64,000 nucleotides of DNA from Siphonodentalium dalli (lineage: Eukaryota; Mollusca; Scaphopoda; Gadilida; Siphonodentaliidae): the NCBI GenBank assembly GCA_032622095.1, contig CP136065.1, forward strand, positions 208,048,151 through 208,112,150, read 5' to 3'. The position numbers and the translations under genes were made by a program. The notes under the pieces were generated by a model, which worked only from the letters and a program-made list of their open reading frames with translations, did no database searches and was not told the origin of the DNA. Position 1 is the stretch's first letter. Each line of letters starts with the position of its first letter. Shown here one piece after another: positions 21,740 to 34,303 of the stretch.

Positions 21740-23620
21740 TCCAGATTTCGTGAATATGGCAAGATATTTCAGACTGCTTCTGTCTTCACTTTGATGCAAT
21801 TCTATGAATTTTTCATTACTCGGTTGCTCATGATATAGTTTTGGTAAGTGTTTATGACCTCTCCACTGGCGTCTTCCCCTGACTATTGACTTGGAAGAAG
21901 ATTAAAAAAAATAATCTTAGGTTTAATCGAGAATTAATAATGACTAACTAACCGAGATGAATGAAGAAGTGTTTTTAAGCACGGATTTCATTGATTTCGT
22001 TCTGAACTTGTTTGACAAAGAAGCTGTGAATGTGCTCACATAATTCATTATAAGATATTGTGATTGCACTATACATATCATATATATTTAAAGATTATGT
22101 AACGAAATATTTGGTTGCAAATGCACTTTTAATAATATATAGGGGTATTATGATGGCTTACAAAGTGTGAACTTTTGTTCCATATATATGAATCCCGTTT
22201 CGACGAAAATTTATCAAAACCGATCCTCCCTTATTTTGGTTGATATTTCCAACACTTGGGATATGAACATAAATCTTGTGCATTTTATTCTGTCCAACAA
22301 TGTTTGTCATATTGTACACAAGTTTGTCGAAGTAGTGTTTTGTGCGAATTCTCTGGTGTTTAGAGGCACTTTATATATTACAACTGGTAAAAATTGTTTT
22401 TATTCTATCTGCATTATTGGGCCAAATTCCTAATATTAAATTTACAAAATATTGCTGTAAACATGGTTCTGCCTGTGAATATTCAACTGTGTGTATGATA
22501 AAGGTCTCGCGCGTGCAACGACCACAATTGATGATATGAAACTTGTCATTCGACATGATTGGAAGTCTCTCATTGGTTGGTTTCATGTTAATTGAGCGAG
22601 TGCAATATAATACCGCAAATTCCAGGCCATTGCTGTTGGGCCTTGTATAGGGAGCGATATATATACCCTTCATATGCATATATAGAGGATCTCCAACGGG
22701 TTAGTTATATTGGGATATAAGATTTGATGAAACGAGTTTGATACATTTGATTCACAACGAGTCGAAGACGAGTGGTGAATCAAATTTATTAAAGATTTTA
22801 AAATCTCAACATAACGAGTTGAAGATCTTGTATATCACATGAAAAAACTAGAGCTTTATGACTTTTTAACAAATCAAAATCCTTAAAAGAAGATGCAAAA
22901 TGCATACATTGACAGCGTTGGCTGAGACACTTCACAACCATGTACGACAGTATTGCGCACTCTGGCTGGTTACAGAAATATAAAGTCCCTCAAATTTGCC
23001 TATCCTGTGTCTATTTTCATTAGTGCAACGAAGTTGGACAAGAATTTAACTTTAATAAACAAAGCAATCATTTTGCATTGTTTTGTGTTGGTGTCATGCG
23101 CGGCTTTTCGTAATATAATTTATTCGCCGAAATCAATGTAAATTTTGTTGGCCGATGCCAAGTGATCGCGAGAAGTACGCGCCAATTCATCACTATTGAG
23201 ATATAAAGAAATATATATGTAATGGTTTTTAATGATATATAATAGAGGTTTCATGTGATATACAGATATATGTGAATATCATTTTTATTTGTTATATACG
23301 AGTATTACCTTTATGGTCCTCTCACATATATATTTACTTGACAGCTACGCGGAGAATAAAGATTGATAGCAGGGTACATCTTAATTACCCCCTTTCTTTT
23401 CATTTTTTTTCTACTAGAATATGAAATTTTGAATGATATTAGTGTGATATTCAGTGATTAATTTTTTCCCCATTTCCTTCATCTTTCACAGAACTGCTAA
23501 CAATTTACCGCTAACTTAAATGTGATATTAATCGTCCCAACATATGTGTTTATATGCGGTATATGGTTTTATCTGTATCCTATTTTAACATTTTAATTTA
23601 GGCTTTATGTGTTTTACATT
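21740..23620. other. No gene recognised
   Basis: No exon-like frame. Contains a small palindrome at 22743-22795 built from TTTGATTCAC and GTGAATCAAA around an ACGAGTCGAAGACGAGT centre. The phrase TATAGAGGATCTC occurs at about 22680 and again at 25378. Confidence 0.4.
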
Positions 23621-23627
23621 AATGTAC

Positions 23628-25374
23628 ACTCTTAGAACCAGAAGTCCTTCGGAGAACCCAAAAGGTTCTTCACCTTATCACAATAGGAGCATCTTATTTG
23701 GTGCTTCAAAGGACCCCACCATAAGGTTCTACTGAAGAACCATATCATAAGGTTCCACAGAAGAACCCCAAGAGGGTTCTTCAGACTCAGAGAACCCTGT
23801 TCATAACAGAACAGGGTTCTTAATGGAACCATAATATATCCCAACATGGTTATTCAGGGAACCGTTAAAAGAACCCCAGATGGTACTTCGCAAGACCCCA
23901 TCATAAGGGTCACACGAGGGTTTTTCAGAGAACCTTTCATATATCAGAACAGGGTTCTTAAGTGAACCATAATCTACCCCAACATGGTTCTTCAGAGATA
24001 GGATGTTGGCCACGTTGCCTATATCGCGGCGTTGCGAACACTTTGGGGTTTTGTTATAATAACTAATAGATTGTCATGATATTGAAGCATTTGGGGAATG
24101 ATATGTACATGTCAGCTAATATCTGCACATTCCGTATACAATTCGCTTAATTTTGGTGTGATTCATATTCTTGATTACACGAAGGTAGTGAATTAGTCTG
24201 CACTTTAACACATATTTATGCATATTTTACGAATACACGACGAACGTGTAATGACGTTGTTGTAAACAAACTTTTCTCAAGTGTCGTTTTGGTCCAACTA
24301 TCACTTTTTCGACGGGGAGAGCTGATCCGAATAATAGCTAAGATGTATTTAGATAGAATTATCGAAAGAATTTAACCGATTAGGGTGCATTTTAAGAGAA
24401 TTGAGTGGAGAAAACTTGGTAACTTTTTCATCAGAAACGCGAATTCTGCCATCACATGTTTCTGTATGATGTAGGCGAAGTAACTTCTTGATTCGATCTG
24501 TCTTAATTGCAGCAAACCAGGGATGGTTCCAATATATACATTGGAATGTAATACATTACCATTAATTTCCAAATTTGTGCATTAATTAAAATTACCATTA
24601 CCATTACAATCAAGATATAAACCAATGCATTACCATTACATCAAGTGCATCACAATTACCATTATCAATATTTTCAGCAAATAGGAAAATCTATGATGCA
24701 TTGAAGAACGCAAAATAAAACAACAAATCATAGTCGCACAAAGTAACAAACAATGCAGCAATAAATCCCTTGATATGGCATATTTATAGGCTACATGCAT
24801 CGGAGTCAGTGTCTTATACATATGGAGAAAAAAACAACATGTGCAGCAATATTTATAAAAGATAACCAACACCAACAGTCGTAAAGAAAACACTGTTATT
24901 TCAAGGTTTATTTGGTAAGAATTAAAGAAAGCACACATGTAATTCAAATTGTAATTGAATTACTCACCATTTTGGATAGTAGTAGGCCTACATTATTTGC
25001 TTGTGGCTACGCGTTATATAATGCAGAAAAGTGTGCAGTACACATTCCTTTGCATTACTTGAGAAAATGTAAGCATTGCAATGCATTACTATTATACATT
25101 ACCATTCCCCAACCCTGCGAACAAACACGTACTCCTTTCTCTCTGGTTGATGTTTTATTCATGTTAATCACTCAATTCGGCTCCATGGCACATGTATCAA
25201 CTGTATTATTGTTTGGTCATGAAGAACCCTTCAGCACCCAAGAGAGCCCTAGTTACACACCGACGAACCCTATCGATTACAGAGAACCTTTTTTGACACC
25301 TAGGAACCTTTGAGTTCTTACAGAGAACCATTGAGTTCTTCAAAGAACCCCAAAGAACCCATAATTCTTAGAGT
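23628..25374. mobile_element. Element with CACTCTTAGAA ends and TA target sites
   Basis: The left end reads TA then CACTCTTAGAAC; the right end reads ATTCTTAGAGTG then TA. The 11 bp ends are perfect inverted copies. Inside each end are arrays of AGAACCC and GGGTTCTT words (23640-24000 and 25220-25370). TA duplications are typical of Tc1/mariner-type elements. The centre is occupied by a hAT-like insertion (24518-25117). I see no transposase frame. Confidence 0.7.
24518..25117. mobile_element. hAT-like MITE nested in the preceding element
   Basis: The left end starts CAGGGATGGTTCCAATATAT and the right end, inverted, starts CAGGGTTGGGGAATGGTAAT. Both continue into AATGTAAT/CATTACCATTA words. 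CAGGG...CCCTG termini are typical of hAT elements. The presumed 8 bp flanks (CAGCAAAC and CGAACAAA) match only loosely. The 600 bp body has no transposase. Confidence 0.6.
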
Positions 25375-25396
25375 GTATATAGAGGATCTCTAATGA

Positions 25397-25494
25397 GTCG
25401 CAATTCTATACCAAATTTATTAACCGAGTGCAATCGAATTCGATTATAATCGAATGTAGTGGACGATGTTAATAAATTTAGTATAGAATTGCGA
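25397..25494. repeat. Hairpin with ~27 bp arms
   Basis: GTCGCAATTCTATACCAAAT then TTATTAA is inverted as TTAATAAATTTAGTATAGAA then TTGCGAC, around a centre containing a second small palindrome (ATCGAATTCGATTATAATCGA-like). Lies just outside the right end of the 23.6-25.4 kb element. Confidence 0.7.
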
Positions 25495-25499
25495 CGAAT

Positions 25500-25970
25500 T
25501 TCATATCCATTTTATCACATAATCACATTTTAGCTAGAAAAACTATATCGAAACGGCTTGGGTTAAAAAACATTAATGTTGATTTAATATTTATTTCCTT
25601 TTCACAACAAAAGAGAGGAAGTAAAGACACCTTCAAAAAATATATATTTCCGTGTTAAATGTGTATTTCCGTGTATTGTTCAACCACTATTATCGCCCAT
25701 GTTTATCTCACAGTCAACTACAAATAACCCAACACAAAATGAATATCATAATTATATTCTATTGTATTATATAGTAATTAACATAATAAGTACCCGCGTT
25801 GACATCGACATCATTTCGCCCAGATATTACGCCACAGCGCGTGCGGAGAATAAACGTGTGTCTTATATATACTAACAAATATGAGGCCGGGTTACATATG
25901 TAGTTGAAACGTCGATGGATAACATGACGAACATGACTTTTAGAACTTATTCCCCATTCCTTATTCGCAA
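25500..25970. other. No gene recognised
   Basis: AT-rich sequence with no repeat structure or coding signal noticed. Confidence 0.4.
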
Positions 25971-25984
25971 AAAAATCTCTTTCG

Positions 25985-26310
25985 GTCAATTTGATGGGTG
26001 GCCCGCCCCAAATACCACATAGAAGCAACCCACCTCACTCCTCACCCCAAGTGTAGGGGGTGAAAATGCTGTATGTACCATTTTCGAGAACGGTAACGAT
26101 TTTGGCCAATTTGACGGAATGGTTGGGTGGACCATGTGGATGGCCCGACCCAAATACCCCCTATAAACAACCCCACCCCAACCCTCACACGGTGATGTAT
26201 CACCTGAGAGGGTGAAAATGGTGTATATGGACAATTTTCGAGAACGGTAAGGATTTCGGCTATTTTGACGGCATGGGTGGGTGCATGGCCCGCTCCAAAT
26301 AGCATCGGTG
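25985..26310. repeat. 152 bp tandem repeat, about two copies
   Basis: GGGTGAAAATG followed by TTTTCGAGAACGGTAA occurs at 26058 and 26210, and TTTGA(C/T)GG...GGGTGG...GGCCCG recurs in step before each. Open frames on the minus strand overlap the repeats and are not genes. Confidence 0.8.
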
Positions 26311-26329
26311 ATTGGTGGGTGACATTTTT

Positions 26330-26331
<2 letters not shown>

Positions 26332-26368
<37 letters not shown>
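26332..26368. repeat. (TA)n microsatellite
   Basis: A pure alternating TA tract of about 37 bases. Confidence 0.95.
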
Positions 26369-26370
<2 letters not shown>

Positions 26371-26893
26371 GACTATTTCTTTAGGCGGGCAACTCCTCTG
26401 TAGGTGAATGTCACAACTCGAAACTTATTATTATTATTTCATACTTTTTTGCGAGCCGATATCGCAATAAACATTCAATTTATTACCAGGAGAAATTCCA
26501 CAATTGCAAGAAACGCAAACCAATATTGCTCACAAAGTGACTTTTAGCACATTTGGGAGATCATGTGTGTCTTTTAGCATGTTTATATTGCACGACACCA
26601 TTATGACAATGATCCGCAGTTGTGCACAGTGTTTCAATATGATATATTCATGTGTACTGAGTCCGTTTCGTTTCGTTAACAGATTGTCATCCGGTCCGCA
26701 TTTTGTAATAAATTCCGCCATTTATTTTGTGACGTCCGTACTGCAGGTAAATTTTTGTCATATTTTCTCCTCTGTTCTGTTCTGTTCTTTTCTACGATTT
26801 ATTTTGATTTTTTCGCAATACGGAAAGTACTTTGTCTTTGGCGGAAATTATCTTTTTGCTTCAAATCATTTCTAGCCTTTCTAGGCAATAAAA

Positions 26894-27204
26894 CCGCACA
26901 CGCTGCGATTAAAATCGTAAGTGGGGAAAATCGCAGGAGGAAGCATCCAATGCGCATGCCCACGACAATATCGTAGCCAAATCGTAGCAATCAAGCACTG
27001 TTTGATTTTACCAGGAAAATCGTGGCGTGACTTTGGCAACGCGCGCGATCGTAGCTGTCACATGACCACTGTCGCACTGGTCATGTTGTAAATACCACGA
27101 AAATCGTAGCTGCAAAGATCGCAGCACCGTAGCATCTGCGGGCAAGCTACGATTTCTCCACCTACGATTTTCCCCACTTACGATTTTAATCGTAGCGTCT
27201 GCGG
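26894..27204. mobile_element. 311 bp MITE with ~45 bp inverted ends
   Basis: The left end CCGCACACGCTGCGATTAAA continues ATCGTAAGTGGGGAAAATCG. The right end inverted reads CCGCAGACGCTACGATTAAA and the same continuation. The interior has many ATCGTAGC words in both orientations and a perfect hairpin CATGACCA...TGGTCATG at about 27059-27083. Non-coding. Confidence 0.8.
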
Positions 27205-27299
27205 TGGCACATAGATTCATACGACTTCCCCGTCGAGAAAATTTGTCGCCCAATCATCAATGTTTTGAGTTTTTCAAAGAAATGTAACTCTAGAACATA

Positions 27300-27480
27300 C
27301 CCGTTATTTAGTAAAAACTTATAACATACCCGTTATTTAGTAAAAAATCACCTTTACTAAATAACGGTCATACCCAAAGAAGCACACCACAGAGAGACAC
27401 ATTTCAAGAATACTATAGGAAATAAACTCGGCAGGGTGGGTGGCCTTGGGGTACTAGGGTGGGTGGCCTTGGGGTACTAG
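27300..27480. repeat. Small direct and inverted repeats
   Basis: ACATACCCGTTATTTAGTAA occurs twice, followed by its inverted form (TTACTAAATAACGG) at about 27356. At 27434-27480 a 24 bp unit, GGTGGGTGGCCTTGGGGTAC plus four bases, is repeated twice. Confidence 0.75.
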
Positions 27481-28146
27481 GCTGGGCAGTTGGGGAGGCG
27501 GGCGGTACACCGTACTGTCTAACAAACTTCAGCCCAAAATGCTCTCGACGGGGAAGTCATACGATTATGAGATTGCCCATTTCTATCTGCCTCAAAATGT
27601 GTCGTAAAAATTGCAGTTGCTAAACGTAAACAGCCCATTGCATAACCACTGATAACTCCATCAGTCATTCAGCAGTGTGTTCAGTGCTACCGGTATAACT
27701 TATTCAGGGTAGGGCTGTGCAGTATTTCAATATATTGACTATAGTCGGTTTGGAAAAGAAAAACCGTATTGAAACCGTGTGTAAAAGGGCAATTCCACGA
27801 CGGAGAATGAAAGTTGTGAAAAAATTAAATCTTGAATATTGACTAAACAGTTTGAAAATCTGATAGTTATGGTATTCAAGTTATTGAAAACAGTTTTTCT
27901 TTCTCGCATATTCATCATTTTAGTGCTGAAAGCTTATGCCATTGTTAACCCACATGTGCTACTGAAATTTTTGTCAAAAGTGGCTTGTAAGTAATTGAGC
28001 AAATAGTAACAATTATTTAAGATTGGCTTGTAGTATTTCAGTATTTAAATAGGTTGATGCACGCTATAACACATCCTGGGGTTTATATTTCTGTGACTGA
28101 TGTCCATTTGGGGGAAAATATTTTACAGAAATCTATATACTATATG

Positions 28147-28360
28147 TAATGTCAGTCACGAAAATACTACCTTTTTTGGTATAAAACAATATTGCATGAC
28201 ACTATAACAACCATATCTTAGAGACGCTCAATATACCTGAGCCTCAATGTCTGTGTTCAAAATAAGCACCATTCGATGTCTAAGTTGACCGCTAGCAAGA
28301 GTTGAAATATGTAATGTCAGTCACACGTAATGTCAGTCACGGCATGTAATGTCAGTCACG
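28147..28360 (+). repeat. Cluster of TAATGTCAGTCACG, left group
   Basis: The word TAATGTCAGTCACG occurs on the plus strand at 28147, 28328 and 28347, with a truncated copy (TAATGTCAGTCAC) at 28312. Three of these are packed within 50 bases, separated by 2-5 bases. Function unknown; it could be a protein-binding site array such as a subterminal transposase-binding motif. Confidence 0.8.
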
Positions 28361-29292
28361 TTTTGCAATTTGTTCATATTCTGGTAGATGACATAAAAAT
28401 ATTGTAAGAAAACATACTACATGTTTTAATTGGATTTGTAAACATATGCAGTTCCATATAAGTGCATCTACTCTCTGTTCCCATGATGTACATGTATGTG
28501 AGCATTGAATGCACGGTATGTGTATAGCGGTATTTAATATAATAAGAAATGTTTCAGAACATAGATGGCAAGTGAGTAAGTCGTACACGTCGCACTTATC
28601 TCCTGAGATGTGTTTTTGCGATTTTACCATATGAAGTTTCTGTTATGGTCAGACAAGCTTATATATCAACGGGAAGACATATGCAAGAAACTGAATGGCC
28701 CAGTTGTTAATTCACATGGGAATTTTGATTTCCCAGCAAATACATGTAGTTAAATGCATGGTATACATGTAGATGATGACACAGTGCAGTTCTTTGTTCA
28801 ATATTATTTAGTGTGAATGGATATACTGTGATATTACAGAGCTCTGATTCTTAATTGGCAGTACTATTTATTCAGTGATTGGTTTAATGTTCTTATCTCA
28901 GAATAAACTAACTATCAATAAAATTCAATGTCATGATCATTGGTACACAATTGTGAATATAATTCACCATTGGTCTATTCTAAAAAGAAGTATGCAAAGC
29001 CTGAGCTGCTAACCGGTATATATTTGGTGTCAATAGGCAACCGTGTGTCTTTTAACGCCCCAATATCTATCACAGTAACTACATATACTAACTTCTTATC
29101 ACAATAGGGATGTTTATTGAGAAACTTCTAACTTCTCCCTTCAAGCATTCATAAACTTAAATTAGCTATGGATGTGGTGGAAAATATGCGACAAATTGTT
29201 TGACGTGTAAAGTTAGAAGTTTTTCAATCTAAACTTCCCTTATATTTCCAGTAAAATCCTGCTGTTTGCCTGAAATAAAAACTACTACAAAT

Positions 29293-29717
29293 GGGACTGC
29301 AACGATTCACCATGATTTCAATGCATCGCAATTTAGTCAATGCATCGCATCGTAAATGTCTGAAGTAATACATCACGATTTATGAAAGGCACACTTTTGA
29401 ATAAAAACTCATCAAATGCTTTCTAACAACACTCAAGAATTCAGTTTCTCAACATTTATTTCCAAGAGTGACATCAATTTCATCAATTGATGAGAAAGAG
29501 AAAGTTAGTAGGCAATTTACCCTTCCTAATTGCATGAATCAGATTGGTTACCATTTGGGCAATGGGCAACATGATCCCTACAATGAGCCTGAACAAGGCT
29601 GAATTAATTCATAGATATACATGTAGTGACAACTAGCAATTGTGCATCGTGGTTCACACCCCATCGAAGCATACACATTGGGATGTGCATTGCAACGTTA
29701 ACTTCCGCATTGTTACA
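29293..29717. mobile_element. Possible small hAT-like MITE
   Basis: GGGACTGCAACGATTCACC at the left, and at the right (inverted) GGGCTGTAACAATGCGGAAG. Internally there are CAATGCATCGCA-type words near both sides. The end style resembles hAT termini but target duplications are not evident. Confidence 0.35.
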
Positions 29718-29935
29718 GCCCAAATTACAAGTGGGCTGAAAATGATCAGCTACCGGTAGGTTATATATTCAGAAATTCATGTTCCCAGGTATAATAAACA
29801 GTGTGCTCAGACTTTTGTTGTGGTAATGAGTTGTTAAACTTCTACGAGAAAGTCCCAGTTTATGTTATCATATTTCTCGAGAGGCTGCCATACAATGACG
29901 ATCCTTATCCACTTATTTATTTATTCAACTTGTAT

Positions 29936-32220
29936 AACGAGAGGCCGATCACGATCGGCAGATGTTTAACCCATACCTTGGCGACAGCGATGAGCTATTT
30001 TCATATATCCTTACCCCATCCCTGTGCAAATCTTTAAACAATTCACACCTTACTATTAATTCACAAGTGAAATCATACTTATCGGGCACCTTGCTCACAT
30101 TAACACAATGTTAACACAGACAAGGCTTTGATTTCAACCTATTAGTGACTCCAACACAGATACATATATGTCTTATAGAGTTATAAAGCTAATTAAGCTC
30201 AATCCATAGTCGGAGAGAAGCTCCATAGTCGGAGAGAAGCACCATAGCTGTTAAATATCAAATAGTTACGAAATTAGGTAGACAAACATCATAGCAACTC
30301 AATTAATCTACTTATTACATTGGAACATGAGACATAACATTGTGTGTTTCTTTTTAGCATCATTGCTATTTTTTGTTCATTATATTTTGTGTCAGCTGCA
30401 TATTAAAAATTCATAGCAACCTATTAATATTTCACCACTAAAAAAACAATCAATAACTGATCAACTATAGAAGGGATGTATAGACCAGGATATAAAATAT
30501 GATTGCTAATGATTGGATATAAATGTTAATTTTCTTCTAATTTGATCATTGGAAAGATATGTTTGTAAACAGTTTAAATATAATTGAAGTTAAGGTTAAT
30601 ATTTTCAAAACGATTCGATCGATACCAAAATATATACATGTGAAGAATGTGTCATGATTATCACAGATGTGATTATTTATAGAGTGATCATGCAAAAAAT
30701 ATTTAGCTATCACATTGTGTCAACAGAATTGGTGAAGGATGTTAATATATTTAAGCAAATAAACCAAATGACCCTCACTATGCAGGTAAGAGGTGTGTTA
30801 TCATAAACTGTGCCAGAACTATAAACATAATTAATGGAAATATTTTAGTTATCAAATCGGATAGTAAGGAATTAATCTTACGCAAACTAATGAACTGATA
30901 AACACAGAGTAGTCAACAAAAATAATGGAATTTAGAAACCCATACAATAAGTCAGTCTCAAGAATCCCAGCACTGTTAATATTATCCTGTAGCCCAAATG
31001 CAATTGAGGGAATTTCAAAATAAGACATATCCTCTAATGAACCTGGCTCAAAGTTAAAGTGATAACTTAATATATGTCTATCATATAATATGAGTCTATC
31101 GAATGGGTTAATTTTAATCCCAAATCCATGCAAGTTAAAAGTGGATCACCATCAACATGGACATTGAATAGGAGAATGATCAAATAAAAGACATCAGAAG
31201 ACCATATCATGTGTGCAGAGGGTTAATCATTTTCAATGACATCATATGATGGAACTAAGGAATTGGTGTATTAATTATTTTCTAAGTTATGACAACAGTA
31301 TGTCAGTATCTCTGTAAACAATAATGCCATGAACTGCATGGATTCAACAGAATTGGAATAAAGAGTCTGTAATCAATCACAGTTTGACAGTTGTTTATAA
31401 TTCTGCAGCCACCAGTGGTGCTATCATGTCACTGTGTCCAAAACAATAAATTATCTCCTTCCAATAACACAGGTGTGTGTTGTGTCTTGTTCTATTCATA
31501 TTTAATAGTGCATGGAAAAGAGGTATGAATTATAAAGGGCCATAACTCTGTTAAAATATACTGGATCAAACCCATATTCGCACTTGATCTGTATTTAGGG
31601 GTCACAAATTCATATACCAAAATTGGTGTCAATCAGATGAAAAATGTTTGAGTCATCCTGGCTTGGATGAATTCTATTTAAAAACAAGAGTGGAAAGGGT
31701 TAACTAAACAATACCAAAATCCATACAGATGAAGAACGTGCTAAGAAAGACTTAGGTAAGAAATATGAGGCAGATCAGAAGAAATATGTTCAATTTATTG
31801 GATTGGATAGCATATGTGTGAAGGGTTAATTATTTTCTAAACTTATCAACTAATTGATACCAAAAACTATACAGGTGAGGGGTGTGTCATCATAAACCTA
31901 CATATCAGATATGAAAACAATCAGACAAAAAATACTTTGGTTACAGCATCGGATAGCTCATGCCTATGTGCGGATGCAAAGTGTTAATAATTTCTAAACC
32001 GATCAACCGATCGATACCAAAAACTATACAGGTGAGGAGTGTGTTATCAACTTATCATAAACATGGACATAAAATTTGAACACGATCCGATAGAAAATAT
32101 TCGAGTAATTGAATCGGATAGCAAGTGTCTACAGACAGACGGACGGACAGACGAACGACGGATGGTTGATCCGGACGTCGGCATTATGTGTACCATACAT
32201 GGTATGGGTACACATAAAAA
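29936..32220 (-). mobile_element. Helitron-like (GTCC)n element, copy E3 (antisense)
   Basis: Read on the minus strand it starts TTTTTATGTGTACCCATACC with a hairpin (TACCCATACCATGTATGGTA), then a GTCTGTCCGTCC tract (about 32134-32160), then about 150-160 bp core repeats (GATACCAAAAACTATACAGG at 31856 and 32013, weaker at 30621 and 31711). It ends in the perfect 16-base hairpin GCCGATCGTGATCGGC at 29944-29959 followed by CTCTCGTT. The same start and end hairpins bound E2 at 39827-41317. No coding capacity. The middle part is strongly diverged. Confidence 0.7.
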
Positions 32221-32604
32221 CTAAATATAACTCACTAAATACTGGTAAACAAACTGTACCAGGGAAATTTTAATATCCAAATGAAATGTCATATGCATGA
32301 AATATTTGTTGAAAATGTTTGCCAAAGTATAAGACAAACCACAAATCAACTCCCATTTTCCCGGTCTCCGAACGCTATTGTCTGAAAAACTTGTGCAAAA
32401 GGTAATTCAGAATTTGTTCATACCGTAGGCTAATGTTTTGCACAAATTTAATCAAATAATATCAGTCACAGACATTAGTCTATCCATAATATTTTTTTGA
32501 AATTCCAACTATAATAATTGAAAAAGTTGTTCATATTAAATTATTTGAATGTAAAACAACTTAAATTTGAAATCTAGTTACGATGTATCTTGGAAAATTT
32601 TGTG

Positions 32605-32988
32605 TAATGTCAGTCACGCTTACATTAGCCAATGGCATGTTCATGTGCTGAATATGGTAATAAAATATATTAAATGCATTTAAACCCCATAAAATATGAT
32701 TTTAGGCCACTAATAACTCATTTGGAGCAGAAACTGTTGGAATACTTGATATATTTCATAGCGTAATGTCAGTCACGAAATTAGTGTAATGTCAGTCACG
32801 CATAATTTGGACAACAAAAAATATTTTATTATAGTTCTAAGCTTAAATTTTGCTTTTAAATTATCTTGAAATATCTACCATGAAAAATAAACAAAGAAAA
32901 ACATATGAGTTTCTGTAAATTTAAGACAAATTTAATTTGAAAACAAGTTGGCAATGTGTCTTGATATTTTCATGTAATGTCAGTCACG
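32605..32988 (+). repeat. Cluster of TAATGTCAGTCACG, right group in ~370 bp duplication
   Basis: The word occurs at 32605, 32764, 32787 and 32975, all on the plus strand. The copies at 32605 and 32975 sit in matching context (CAATGTGTCTTG or CGATGTATCTTGG before, CACGCTNACATT after), showing a 370 bp tandem duplication. Confidence 0.8.
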
Positions 32989-33857
32989 CTAACATTGAAC
33001 GATGCCATTTTATCATCGCTTGACTAAATTCGGAATAATGCACATTTTTGGGTGCACCCTGGCACAAGCCAACATCACACATAGAAATAAGATTATATAT
33101 TTATACATGTTGCTGGTATCACCACAATGAATCTGGAATAAAAATTCAATATATCGTAACCTCAATTTTATCACCTCAAAAGACGGTTTCAAATTACAAT
33201 CCAATACTGAGTAGAATACTTTAGCGGACCGCTGATTGAAAGCAGCCTTTATCGGTCGCTCCCATGTTATGTCTCTGTTGTATTCAATTGTAACCAATTG
33301 TCTCCCTTCCGTTTCACCTTGCTATTATTATTTAATTATTATGATAATAGATGAATAAAGTTCTCCCCTTAACTGTTTAGTGAACTAAATCCCGTGTTCA
33401 AAAGTTAATTTAAAATGTTCCGTAATTCATTGTGTGTGATAGACAGCCCAGAATGAACCAGCTTGGCCCAATTCTACTAGGTCCTCTGTCAACCTATGAG
33501 CAAGTGCTTAGCTATGACGTCACATGAATGTGAATCGCGTGCTGAAATGTAAACAATGGAGTGATCAGGATAACTTGAGCCTGTAATTCACTCAATGTTG
33601 TTGCGTATTGCAGAATGCAGGAACTTTATATAATGGACACATGCCATTCTGAGAATAGTTTATAATTTACTGCTTGGCGATAGTGTGTAGAATTTTAATC
33701 CCTAATAACGAAAACCCGGAGTGTTATATCTCTCGTTTAAAATTTGATTTTACGTGATATTTTTTCAATAGTATAATAATATTCAATAAAACCGTATATC
33801 GCGGTGTTATTTTGGAAAAATCGCGGTTTTTAAAAACGTCAATACCGCCCAACCCTA

Positions 33858-34303
33858 ATTCAGGGGCAGCAGGAAGACGACCAACCATGGCCATGCTGCT
33901 CCTGTACAATACTTATCATATACTTGTTCATAATTTTGTTGTTATATCATTTGTTATTGTAAAATAAAAAATCAATCAATCAAAAAAATCCATAAGGACC
34001 TGAGTAACAAATATAGTATAAGTATAATAATCATGTCGAACCCACGTTTTTCAACTTTCCGAGAAAATGTAGGTTGAAATTTTCAGACAACATTTCTCCT
34101 AATGTTGACAAAGAATGACGTTTTGTCAGATTGTTGTATTTATCCCAATGAAAACTGACATTCGCTGTCCATTGAACCACATATTTTTTCTGTTTACTCC
34201 CCCGTTTTCTTTATTTTAAAAAAGCAATAACCAGATAACTTGTTTGGAGGTACGACCTTTTGCGTACGCTAACGACGATTGGTTTCCGTGCTATAACTTA
34301 TGA
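33858..34303. other. No gene recognised
   Basis: Ends a possible retroposon tail near 33960 (AATAAAAAATCAATCAATCA then an A-run). Otherwise no structure was noticed. Confidence 0.35.

Larger units (their letters stand above)
27705..33857. mobile_element. 6.15 kb interval bounded by inverted hAT-like ends
   Basis: The left end is CAGGGTAGGGCTGTGCAGTA; the right end, inverted, is TAGGGTTGGGCGGTATTGAC. Both are followed by AT-rich sequence with AAACCGT-type words, a style common in hAT termini. The 8 bp flanks (AACTTATT and ATTCAGGG) do not match, so these may be two solo ends rather than one element. Inside are an antisense Helitron-like copy (29936-32220) and two clusters of a 14-base word. 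No transposase is recognisable; it would have to be lost. Confidence 0.35.

Noticed and set aside
29801-30037. 78-residue plus-strand frame
   Set aside because: It overlaps the terminal hairpin of element E3 and the matching reverse-strand sequence at 41.3 kb, so it is repeat-derived.
33013-33297. 94-residue minus-strand frame as an exon
   Set aside because: The composition looks somewhat protein-like but no domain is recognised, no clear splice sites are seen, and it sits beside the motif repeat and the hAT-like end.
33515-33522. Full CRE palindrome TGACGTCA as a promoter
   Set aside because: A single 8-base word in 64 kb is expected by chance, and there is no gene or start-site context nearby.
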